Below are positions 12,141 to 21,849 of a stretch of 64,000 bases of DNA, one piece after another. Positions within the stretch are counted from its first letter, which is position 1. Every line of letters starts with the position of its first letter. The stretch comes from Chimonanthus salicifolius. Its lineage: Eukaryota > Streptophyta > Magnoliopsida > Laurales > Calycanthaceae. Position numbers and translations under genes: made by a program. The DNA is taken from NCBI GenBank assembly GCA_013350335.1, contig CM023537.1, positions 13,210,884-13,274,883 on the forward strand, in the 5' to 3' direction. The notes under the pieces are model-generated. The model saw only the letters and a program-made list of their open reading frames with translations, was not told the origin of the DNA and did not search any database.

Positions 12141-15100
12141 TCAATCAAGCTTTGTGCTTGGTGTGACAATGGGAGGTATTAATGATATTCCTAATCTTGT
12201 GACATTAACATAATCTTGGAGCCCATGAGCTGATAATCCAGGGATAATCAATCCAAAAGCCCTAAACAGTTTCTGAAACCATCCTTCTCTATAGTCTGGC
12301 CCCCTTGTGCAACCCATTGTGAAACTTCGACCCAGCTCCCATGCTGCATTCAGGTACTTGGGTATCACCCTCCATATAGAGAAATAGTTCTTGTTTGGCT
12401 CGTCAGCTACAATCTGATTTCAAACAAGTTAAAATCAAAACCACCTCAATCGAGTTTCTCATTGGATTGATTTAGTTCAACAGCAGGTACATATAGATTC
12501 ATTATTCATAGGAAAGATAGCAGGTAAGACTGATAATAGGGAAAAAAAATTAAAGAAAAATCTGGTGTGCGACGTTTTATAAGAAATTTGTATAATTCAA
12601 CGAGGAACTCTACATTAGAAGCAGTTGTGTTGCACATGACACACCTGATATGGATTCCCTTGGTTGAATAGTTTGGATGAAATTTTTTAATTCATTTAAG
12701 TTTTTTATACAAATCCAAATTCTACATCCAATCTGAATAAACTTGTATAGACACAAATCTTCATCCCTATTTTTTTATGAGTATGGATTTGTATCTGTTG
12801 TAGATTAAGATTTATGATCCAAAGGCGTGGATGGAACTTGGATTTAATCTCAGAAACCTAACCAATATACTTAAAAGTTCAAAAATTGTTGGAACGCAGA
12901 AAATTATGCACTTTCAACTTATTCTCTTTAGGTTGGCCCAACTCAAGACCTGTACTCCATGCCTTTAGGTTGCACTACACCAAATGCGCATCAAGTCATT
13001 GATGAATCAAAATTGTTATGACTCGGCTTCCGGCCCAAAGACTAGTCTGATAGGTAGAGTGATCCAGTCCTATATAAGTCCTTAGTTTTCTTCCCTCACA
13101 ACCGATGTTGGACTACTCTTGTTTGTACCCCAACAATTCCCCCTTGAACAAGGCTCTTCGTCTGATAAAACGTCGTCAACCATCCCATTCGGCTAGGGGA
13201 TCCCTTAGTACACATGTTGTGGCTTGGTAACCTACCTCAGGACTGGGCTAAGACTAACCTAATAGGTGGAGTGATCCAGTCCCATATAAGTCCTTAGTTT
13301 TCTCCCTTTACAATCGATATAAAACTCTCATTCGCACCCCAACATAAACAATATGAACACATCCCTAAATACAAGCATGAGAGAGAAAGAGAGAGAACCT
13401 TCCCCTCATAGCAGCTGTTATAATAGAGGCAAGTCCCAAAGTGCTTGAACAAGAGGGTGGAGTCATCACAAGGCAACCGAGGCACTATGTCGTTGCTGTA
13501 GACGAACCTGTAATACCTTATGTCATGTCTGCTGAAGAGTCCTTTCATGTACTCACCGAACTTCCCATCTCCTACTCTCGGCTGTCCAAAAGTATAAATC
13601 CCCACGATTCTATCCAACATCCACATCTCTCCATGTAATGCTAGGATTGCAGGGAAGATAACTGCTAATGCCCCACCTAAGCTGTGTCCCGTCACCAAAA
13701 GCCTTGCCCTTTGGTGCTTCTGCAAAATATCCTTAACCCTCTCTCTAATGGCGTAGTAGGCAAATCTCCGATCCTTTCCTCCTTGTTCAATCTCCTTTGG
13801 CCATCCTTGCTTCTTTTGCAGGCCAAGCGATTTCATGAACCCACCATGGATCTTACCCATGCCTGGTATTTCGTACCATGAAAAGTCGACATCACTGCAC
13901 CAATCTAACACATCAAAGGGCTCAGTGCCTCTGAATGCCAACACAATCAGCTCGGGATCTGCTTCTTTGTTGCTAAACATGAAGGCTTGAGTCGACTCCT
14001 TCCCTTGGTAATCTGTACTCAGAAGATTTTCATGTCTTTAGATATATTGCTGAATAAGTAGTAGAAGTGTAGATATAGATATAGATTTAAAATAAATATA
14101 TAAATATAGATATTCTTACCATTCCAGCAGTTGAAGAACTCCACAAACTTCATCTGCATACAGAACCAGATATATCATTGTAATCACATATCTGTCTCCA
14201 AAACTATTTCTTAACAACAAAGCCAACTGAAGAAAAATAGAGAATTCTTATGTAAGGCGTAATAGTTTCTTAACTGTGATGTTACCTTCCAAATATCTCC
14301 AACTATTCGTTGTATGAATGCTTCATTTTCGTAGGCAAATTTGGCAGCCATTACAGAGAGTGCTGCATAGTATCTACTGTCACCATCTTTTATTTCTTTG
14401 TCTAATTCTACTCTCACATCTAAATTACAGACACATGATTTGTAGGTCGCTGAGTTGCGATTTGGAAACACAGCTTTCCCTGTAAAAACAGTAACTTTCT
14501 ACATTTTAATACATATAGAATCATATACAAGACGTCGTCGGATCTAAATTATATGAATTGAATTTCAATAATCAGACAAGAATTTGTATACTTTAGATTA
14601 GTTCGAGAAATGAAGTCACATTATTCAGTTTGACAGCTTTCTTCTCAACAATTGTCATATCTTTGATGAAGAAGTTGAAGCTCCAATGAAGTCAGGGGGC
14701 CTGTTATGATTTGGTTCATCTGTGGCCTGGGCCTTGTTCTGCTCTTTGTTTGTACTGGCCCGGGCTGTGGACTCCTTTTGTTTCTCTTCTTTGGGCCTCC
14801 TTTCTGGAGGCTTTCCCATTTTTTCTTGCCAAACTGTTTCGGCTATTGGTCTGGCCCGGGCTGTGAGTTCTAATTGTTTTCTTTGGTTTTTTTTCTCTCC
14901 TGAATGAATTTCTAACCAATCATTCAAAAAAAAAAAAATGTCATATCTTTATTACTTAACTTTCTTATAAATTGATTTTCATTATTTTTGCTATTCCATT
15001 ATACATTAACTAGCAAAATTTTAGAGCAGAGTGAGACACTAATTTCATTATATATTTCTTTTAACTTTTAATGTTTTGATTGGCATTGAGCCATGGACGG

Positions 15101-16982
15101 ACTCCAGCTTATTCTTTAACTTGCATGTGACCTTTTACTTAAATCTTTGGGATGCTACACTTGATAGATATAACAAGTCATCCTTCTCTCAACGGCTAGT
15201 TTTTGTAACGACTAGCTTTTGAGAGTGAGTTCTACTTGAATAATTTTATCAAGTCATGTTTTCTTATATGGTATTAGAGTATGTTCTGTGTGTAGCCATC
15301 GGGTTAAGTTGCAGGTGAGGGTGGATATGAAAGTGATAAAAAGTCACACATTAATTAATTTGAGAAACTAATGACTCTATATAATACTTGAGGGACCCTT
15401 CTATCATTCACTAGCTTTTGAGGGTGAGTTCTACTTTAAGAATATTGTCAAGTCATGGTTTTTTAACAACACATGACACATTTTGTTGGTCCCACTCTTA
15501 AATGAGGAATAAACTTGTATATGTTGGGCCTGGGCTTCCGGCCCAAAAGACTAGTTTAATAGGTGGAGATCCCCAGCTATATATAATTCTCTCTTTTTCT
15601 CTCCCTATCACTAATGTGGGACTCGTTGGTACCCAACCGTATAATCGACGTATCTTCCTTTATTGAAGTTGTTGGTGAAGAAGAGAGAATTATAAGGTCA
15701 ACCCAAAGGGGAAAAACCATGGAGAAGGAGAGAGATATTACTCATTATTTTTCCAACAACTCACAAAGAGGTAATATCCAAGTTACAACCGAAATTTCTG
15801 CAATTATAAAGTCAACCCATAATTCTCTCTTCTTCACCATATCGGTCTAAAAAATGCCAAATTATACACCCATTTGGTCCCTCTGAAGATATTTGCAGTA
15901 ATCCCTACAGCTTGGGTCGTCAAACTTTTATAATTTTATATCAAGTTATGAAATAAAACTGAAGCTGAAATGGTTCAATCCCCAACTCAGGTGAACTTTT
16001 ATAGAGTTAAGGTCAAGTTGAGTCGGAAATTGGAATGAGTTTGAGCTTGACTTGAATGTTTTTTGAATCAATCTTCAAATTGATGAGTGCTAGTTGAGAT
16101 TTGCCCAATTGAAGTTCATCCCGTTGACATTGAATTGAGCACTTGTTGCTTACAAATTTAGATGGAATATATGTAAAATATATATTTATATACATATAAA
16201 GAAATAAATTAAATATGCAAACATACACAAATAGACACCAGAAAAGTTGACTTAGCATAGGGTTGAACGTACCACCTACTAAATCGAAGCCCAATCTGAG
16301 CCAAACTGGAGTTAACTGAGTTGACCCGAGCAAGATTGTGAGTTAGTTTGCCTTTTTTTATAGCTCTCTCATCAGTATAGGATAACATGGTGCAGTTCCC
16401 TTACATTGGTCATAAACTTTAGATGCTATAGAAATTTCAGTATTGAAACGTTTTGTGGAGCTCTAATGGTCTATATTATCACCATCATATATTATTAAGC
16501 TTCCATTTTAAAGTCATCATCATCATTTAATGTTTCAAATCGAATGATGAATATTGAAAAAAAAAAATATTTAGTTCATTAAAACCATCAAAATCTTTTA
16601 TAAAATGAACCCTACTAATGTACCACATTCTGTGTAATGCTTGTGTGAGAGGAAGAGAAGGAACAGATTAACCTCGGATGAGATTTAGCAGCAGCTGGAG
16701 GAAGCCGCCGTTCTCCGACAGAAGGTTCATCCACGACTCGATCCAATTCCCAATCCATGACACGGGCTTCCTCAAATGAAGAAAAATTATCTGTGAAATG
16801 AGTGAGACCAAAATCAGCCATCGACGATTCAATCGTCTCAACTCCTTCCCTTCCGGGCACTCTACACGTCCATTCTTGCAGATGATGTGTGAAAATAGGA
16901 GATGAAAGAGATCAAATGTCCCTCCTTCATCTGGTTTCAGAACCAGATAATCACTAAAGAAGTCGCCATCATCGGTGGCCAT
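12141..16982 (-). CDS. OBL1: Class 3 lipase, oil-body lipase 1 (OBL1)-like
   Basis: Five exons on the minus strand: 16982-16673, 14479-14286, 14153-14120, 14012-13399 and 12413-12141. All introns are GT/AG and phases join cleanly to 1425 nt, or 474 aa, the usual OBL1 size. OBL1 enzymes are triacylglycerol lipases of lipid droplets, notably in pollen tubes and seeds. Exon 1 starts MATDDGDFFSDYLVLKPDEG and contains a hydrophobic stretch at about 54-103 that may anchor to the droplet. The lipase_3 core shows FRGTEPFD (about 206-213), the nucleophile elbow GHSLG (288-292, Ser290), Asp354 in NDIVPRLP as probable acid, and His447 in SAHGLQDYVN as probable base. Exon 3 is only 34 nt. Intron 1 (2.2 kb) carries a solo LTR and a LINE/SINE tail; intron 4 carries a TRIM. 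No disruptions were seen. Confidence 0.93.
13014..13344 (-). mobile_element. TRIM family B copy inside intron 4 of the lipase gene
   Basis: Read on the minus strand. LTR-like segments are 13014-13135 (122 bp, TGTTATGACTCGG...CCCCAACA on the plus strand) and about 13247-13344. Both carry AGTGATCCAGTCC.ATATAAGTCC and TTAGTTTTCT..CC. The second LTR has lost part of one end and the primer site is not recognisable. The plus-strand internal words CATCCCATTCGGCTAGGGGA match those at 28724 and 49501. It ends about 55 nt from the exon 4 donor at 13398. Confidence 0.7.
14665..14938 (+). mobile_element. Short non-LTR insertion (truncated LINE 3' end or SINE) in lipase intron 1
   Basis: A 274-bp insert ends in a 13-nt A tail (14926-14938) and is bracketed by a perfect 12-bp direct repeat TGTCATATCTTT (14653-14664 and 14939-14950). 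This is direct evidence of target-primed reverse transcription. The body is T/G-rich with two GGCCCGGGCTGTG words about 105 bp apart. Pol III boxes were not recognised, so a 5'-truncated LINE 3' UTR is more likely than a SINE. Its antisense strand is open for about 90 codons, but that looks incidental. Confidence 0.85.
15522..15638 (-). mobile_element. Solo LTR of TRIM family B in lipase intron 1
   Basis: A single LTR of about 117 bp matches the family B LTRs. The plus strand reads TGTTGGGCCTGGGCTTCC, AAAAGACTAGTTTAATAGG, CTATATATAATTCTCTC, ATGTGGGACTCGTT and ACCCAAC. No second LTR or internal region lies within 300 bp, so it looks like a solo LTR left by recombination. Confidence 0.65.
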
Positions 16983-17657
16983 GGACTATCAGATAGATAG
17001 ACCCACGGAGAGAGAGACGAAGAGATAAATGTCTGAAACCTGAAAAGAAAGACTGAAAAAAGGTTTTTCGAGATAAATGTCCTAATCTCAAAGGTTAAAA
17101 ATCAAAACCTCATAAAAATTTTGTACTTTGAACTACAAAATCTGCTAATGAACTATAGTAGATATGAAAGATATTTGCTTGCATCTTACAGCCTGTTTAA
17201 TGACATTTAAAATGATGAATTTCATTAATAGGCACAACTAAAAAGGTGTGGCAGGTGGGGAATGGTCTCATGCATACATTCTTTAATGATTTTTACTTGC
17301 ATTTTAACCATTTTTATCATTACTACACTTTTATTATAATGACATAAATTGAGACTATTTTCATTCTAAAAATAAATGGGTTATTAAGTTAACTCTTAAT
17401 ATATGGACTAAATTCTTTTGAATGATGTATATTTATTCAGAGGTTGTGTCACTTTTTAGTTGATGAAAAATGAAAAATGAGAATAAAACCCTCATTTCTT
17501 CTTCGATAGAACAAAGGTTCCTTGCAAAAACACAAAAAATAAAACTTGTCTCTATTCTTTCAAGAAATTCATTTCATTAGGGGAGATTAAAAAAAAATTA
17601 CTGAAAAAAGAGTGAGGTTTTCTTGCTCAACAAGACATTAATCTATTCATTTTCAAC
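16983..17657. other. Upstream region of the lipase gene
   Basis: Presumed promoter of the minus-strand lipase. GA-rich leader-like sequence lies just upstream of the ATG (16990-17030), and a low-complexity AT-rich region follows. No TATA box could be chosen with confidence and no gene was seen. Confidence 0.4.
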
Positions 17658-17813
17658 TCATACGAGTGTAGCTCAACTGATTGCCTCCCGCCTCAGGAAG
17701 CGGAAGGTTGTGTGTTCAAGCCCCTTGGTGTGTCCTAGGGATAGTGAGCTCACCGATGGGGTTTTACACTACGTATCATGTGGTTTTCCACATGTAAATT
17801 CAAAAAAAAAAAA
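17658..17813 (+). mobile_element. tRNA-derived SINE with 14-bp target duplication
   Basis: About 156 bp with an A-box-like GTAGCTCAACTG and a B-box-like TGTGTTCAAGCCC, an unrelated body, and a tail of about 12 A. The perfect direct repeats TATTCATTTTCAAC at 17644-17657 and 17816-17829 mark the target site. The 3' words GGGGTTTTACACTACG and CACATGTAAATTC are shared with the element at 11163, so the two form one family. The high integrity of the duplication suggests a fairly recent insertion. Confidence 0.88.
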
Positions 17814-17829
17814 TTTATTCATTTTCAAC

Positions 17830-18985
17830 AGACGAGAGATTACCAATTGAGCAATACCCATGTGGGATAGTTAAATATACTTATCTAATACTTTTTATTT
17901 TAATCTTAAAAAACAAATAATAAAATGATTCCATAGATCTAGACAATTTGACATGTTCTATAATGAACTATCACCAAATTTATTTTTTAATCAGACTATG
18001 AAGTTCACCCTTCGATATCTTAAATAATAGCATCGACTTCCCTGGACACGCATCCTTCAATGATTAAATCCATCAATACTGTAAATAGTTTTAGTAAGAA
18101 TTTCAGAATCTGGATACATTTCTCATTCAATAGCAAATAGAAAAGACAGATTTATTTAGAGTGAAATGGAAGGGAAGAATTTTTATTTTCTTTATATTTC
18201 TTAGTTTAATACGTGTTTATTGCTTCCAATATAAAACTTTTGAATTTGAGTTATTTGGATATCAATATACAGTTAATTCATAAAATTAGATTTCTCAAAT
18301 ATATTTTTAAAATTTAAAAATATAGATAGAATAAATGAATTTTATAATCATAATGATATATTTATAACTTTATATCTTACAGTTACAAACTTCAATTATA
18401 CTTATATATACTATTTAATTAATTTAGAAATCTTGACTCTCTTATCTGTTTTGACGAAATCAATACATTCAACAGAGTGCCATGTTTCTTTAATCTTTAT
18501 GATCAAATCAAAGAAATGGTACACTCAATTGACACAACGAGGATTAGATGCGTCACGTTTGAGTTTAGCAGGAAATTTTGTACACGTTATCTATCAAATT
18601 TTTATATTATATTTGTATCGTCCACACTTATTTCCTGTATGTTATATTATTAGATTTAGCAAAATCTGATATGACTCAATTATTTAATTCATTTTAAATC
18701 AAATAATTTTGACCCGATCCAATCTGAGCTGTTTAATAGAGAACCCGATCTGATTCAAACCCATTTACCATGTCATAGTTCATCATTTCAGGTTTTCACC
18801 TTATAGTGATCTTGACTGTTTTACACACTTGAGTTCCTCCTTTGTCGATACCTTAAAAAAAATATGTAAAAATGGCTTTGAGCTTTTGTTTTTTAATTTT
18901 ATTACCCCTGGTTTACTGATATTTGGGTGTACCAAATCAACGACATTTCGAAACTTGGAAGCAAATTTTGGGCTTCAGCCGTAGT
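17830..18985. other. AT-rich intergenic DNA
   Basis: No gene or clear repeat seen. A 78-codon frame at 18433-18669 has no recognisable similarity. Confidence 0.4.
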
Positions 18986-18990
18986 CAAAG

Positions 18991-19448
18991 TGATGCGGAC
19001 ACAGGACTCTTATTTAGTAGGTGTTTATTATTAGGAGTTTCTAATTAGATAGGATTCTTATTAGTAGGTGTTTATTATTAGAAGTTCTTAATTAGATAGG
19101 ATTCTTATTTAGTAGGTATTTATTATTAGGAGTTCTTAATTAGATATGACTCTTATTTAGTAGGTTTTTTATTTAAGGAGTTGTAATAGCCAGTTTTGAA
19201 GGAGATTATTTTGATCAATAAAATTGTTATTTTGTTTAGCAAAACGAAGGACTGTTTTGTGAAGGTTCAAGTGCAAAACGAAGGACTGTTTTGTGAAGAT
19301 TAAAGTACAAAATGAAGGACTGTTTTGTGAAGATTCAAGTGCAAATCGAAGGACTGTTTTGTGAAAATTGAAGGGTTATTCAAGATATTATTCAAGCTTC
19401 TGCTATAATTTGAGGTTGGGTATTCTTAATCCTACCTAACTTGCATCA
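18991..19448 (+). repeat. 5' LTR of the gag-only element, with two internal tandem arrays
   Basis: The first array has about four units of roughly 47 bp built on CTTATTTAGTAGGTGTTTAT (about 19006-19190). The second has four units of 34 bp built on CGAAGGACTGTTTTGTGAAG (about 19239-19375). The end of the LTR reads TTAATCCTACCTAACTTGCA then TCA. Confidence 0.9.
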
Positions 19449-19599
19449 GAGTGGTGTTCAGAGCTTTTGAGTTAATTGAGACTCCGACATCGATCTTACC
19501 TGTGAGTGGTTTATTTTCACTACTATTATTTGCTGCAAGACTCTTTTTGTTCTTTCACTGAGTTATGGCACGGCGTTATAACTTTCGCCCTCGTCAAGC

Positions 19600-20763
19600 A
19601 TGGACGGATGGCGGGATCCCTACAAACTCCGTTCCTCGGGGCAAAAGTGCTCCAAAAGTGGCCCTACTCATCCGATGGACAGTCCTTCAAGCAGTGGCCA
19701 CCCAAGTTCGACTCAAAATAATAATCTAAGTATGGATCAGATAGTTCAGATGATGGCTAATATGGCACAGGATATAGCAGATTTGAAGAAGCCATGCAAT
19801 CAACGTCTCCCTAGCATTCCTTCCGTTCATAACAGTCCTTCATCATTGTCAGACGAGACACCACCTCGTTTTCCTCCTCCTCCTAGACGTCAACACAGAT
19901 ATATAGGCAGACATCCAGAAAGAGACAACAAAGCAAATCTTGATTCATATGGCATTCGAATTGACATTCCAGACTATTCAGGCAGTACCGAGCATGATGA
20001 GTTCGTAGAATGGATTGAGCCAATTGAGAATGCTTTTGATTGCAGGGAAGTTCCTGATGACATGAAAGTTAAGGTGGTTTCTTCTAAATTTAAAGACAGA
20101 GCTTTATCATGGTGGCAGAGGATTAAGACTGACAGACAGAATCAAGGTAAGACAAAAATCCGAGACTGTAATAAGATGAAGAAATTATTGTTCAGTACCT
20201 TTCTACCAACCAACTATAGAAAATAATTGTTTTCAAGGTTGCAAAACCTTACACAAGGTAGCAGGACCGTAGCAGAGTACACAGAGGAATTTAATCTCCT
20301 AGTATCTCGGAACAATCTCTACGAGTCAGAGGAGCAATTGGTCCAGTGATACATTGAAGGGCTTCAACCTTTCATAGGAGATGCTGTGATGGCCTTTGAT
20401 CTTCTTTTTGTTTCTGACGCTTTCAAAAAGGCAATACACTTTGAGAGAATTGAGCGCCCGAAAAATAGATCCTATCAGGCTCCATCTAGCAAGCATGGAG
20501 GAAGCAGTTCAAGTACTCCAGACAATGGTATTTCATTCAAGGCTGTAGAGCAGCCTTCAACAAAGTCAAGCACATATGAGTACAAGGCAAAGAACAAGCC
20601 AAAGTGTTTCAAGTGCAGTGGTTTTGGGCACATAGCTTCAGAGTGTCCTACTCGCGCTGTGAATTTGGCTCAAGTTGAGGACCCAGTTGTAGAAACCGGA
20701 GTCAGAAGAGCCAAAGTCAATCCCAGAAGCAAAAGTTGCGGGTGCAAAGTTCGAAGCAGTTGA
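19600..20763 (+). pseudogene. gag: Ty3-type gag relic with CCHC zinc knuckle and two in-frame stops
   Basis: One reading frame runs from the ATG at 19600 to a stop at 20763, interrupted by TAA at 20224-20226 and TGA at 20347-20349. The first section has a low-complexity N-terminus and then the retrotransposon gag (UBN2/Retrotrans_gag) core: IPDYSGSTEHDEFVEWI, KDRALSWWQR and a later TVAEYTEEFNLL. The C-terminal part ends in a zinc knuckle CFKCSGFGHIASEC (C-x2-C-x4-H-x4-C). Gag packages element RNA in cytoplasmic particles. Both stops can be read as C-to-T changes (CAA to TAA, CGA to TGA), as expected for methylated, silenced DNA. Confidence 0.88.
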
Positions 20764-20962
20764 CTCAAATTCCTTCAGTGAGGGAGAGATAAACTATGGT
20801 GAGCCCGGAGAGTTTCTCATGGTCCAACCCTCTATAGTTACTCCAAAGGACGAGATCAACAAGTTCGTGGAGACAGACTCTATGAAAGTGCAACTCTTGG
20901 CAATAGAACAAGAAGTTGAGATGGTGATACAACAGCAGGTGGACAATCATGTTAGATTATAA

Positions 20963-21412
20963 GTGGACCCCATGTGGGAAGAGCACGTGAACCAGTTGGC
21001 AACATCTAATCCACCACTTTTGGAGATTGATACACCCAAACACCAACTTGAGTCACAGTCTATTGAAAAGCAACATGAAGGTTCTACATACAACAATTAC
21101 AGTGATCAATTGGTACAGGTTCAAACATTGGGTGTGGGAGATGATCGACATCTTGTGGACTCAGACCACACCATCCGGCCATATGTTGACCCTATTTGGG
21201 AGAGCTCTGTGACACAGTTTCCAGCACCTAGTATTCTTTTTTTGTTGGTAGGTCCTGAGGCGATACCTCCTAGTGCGGCAATTTCACAAAGATGGGTTAC
21301 ATATCAAGATGAACATTCGTGGCGGCGTGAGACAAAGTATGATGCGACCGCACCCTTCATCTTTGCACCTCCTAAACTCGAGGACGAGTTTTTTCCAGGA
21401 TGGAGAAAATGA
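20963..21412 (+). CDS. Unassigned 149-codon frame at the 3' end of the gag-only element
   Basis: I do not recognise a domain. The frame contains two spaced copies of a VDP-W-E-V-Q motif (DPMWEEHVNQL at about residues 2-12 and DPIWESSVTQF at about 76-86), an acidic, Pro-rich body, and ends KLEDEFFPGWRK. Related wording just before the 3' LTR is common in plant Ty3 elements, so it is probably the eroded end of an ancestral polyprotein, not a new gene. The stop codon is the first TGA of the 3' LTR. The ATG at 20963 lies downstream of an in-frame stop and may not be a real start. Confidence 0.4.
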   Translation: MDPMWEEHVNQLATSNPPLLEIDTPKHQLESQSIEKQHEGSTYNNYSDQLVQVQTLGVGDDRHLVDSDHTIRPYVDPIWESSVTQFPAPSILFLLVGPEAIPPSAAISQRWVTYQDEHSWRRETKYDATAPFIFAPPKLEDEFFPGWRK

Positions 21413-21844
21413 TGCGGACACAGGATTCTTATTTAGTAGGTGTTTATTATTAGGAGTTCCTAATTAGATAGGACTCTTATTTAGTAGGTATTTATTATTA
21501 GGAGTTCCTAATTAGTTTAGTAGGTTTTTTTTATTTAAGGAGTTGTAATAGACAGTTTTGAGGGAGATTATTTTGATCAATAAAATTATTATTTAGTTTA
21601 GCAAAACGAATGACTGTTTTGTGAAGATTGAAGTGCAAAACGAATGACTGTTTTGTGAAGATTAAAGTACAAAACTAATGACTGTTTTGTGAAGATTCAA
21701 GTGCAAAACGAAGGACTGTTTTGTGAATATTTAAGTGCAAAATGAAGGACTGTTTTGTGAAGATTGAAGGGTTATTCAAGATATTATTCAAGCTTCTGCT
21801 ATAATTTGAGGTTGGGTATTCTTAATCCTACCTAGCCTGCATCA
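21410..21844 (+). repeat. 3' LTR of the gag-only element
   Basis: It has about 2.5 units of the roughly 47-bp array and five units of the 34-bp array, compared with about four and four in the 5' LTR. Otherwise it is closely similar. It ends CCTAGCCTGCATCA followed by the target duplication CAAAG. Confidence 0.9.
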
Positions 21845-21849
21845 CAAAG

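Larger units (their letters stand above)
18991..21844 (+). mobile_element. Gag-only non-autonomous LTR retrotransposon (TR-GAG type, Ty3-like)
   Basis: The 5' LTR is 18991-19448 (458 bp) and the 3' LTR is 21410-21844 (435 bp). Both start TGATGC and end GCATCA. The 5-bp target duplication CAAAG is exact (18986-18990 and 21845-21849). A degenerate tRNA-iMet primer site (TGGTGTTCAGAGC) follows the 5' LTR, and a weakened purine tract (GGATGGAGAAAA) precedes the 3' LTR. The internal region of about 1.96 kb holds a gag relic and a second frame. No protease, reverse transcriptase, RNase H or integrase is seen, so mobilisation would need a partner element. LTRs differ mainly in the copy number of internal tandem units. 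Confidence 0.93.

Noticed and set aside
14655..14927. 90-codon basic, charged minus-strand frame in the lipase intron
   Set aside because: It is antisense to a poly(A)-tailed retroposed insert with a target duplication. The frame looks incidental.
19239..19375. 34-bp regularly repeated units resembling CRISPR repeats
   Set aside because: The units are directly adjacent without spacers, lie within a retrotransposon LTR, and the genome is a plant genome.
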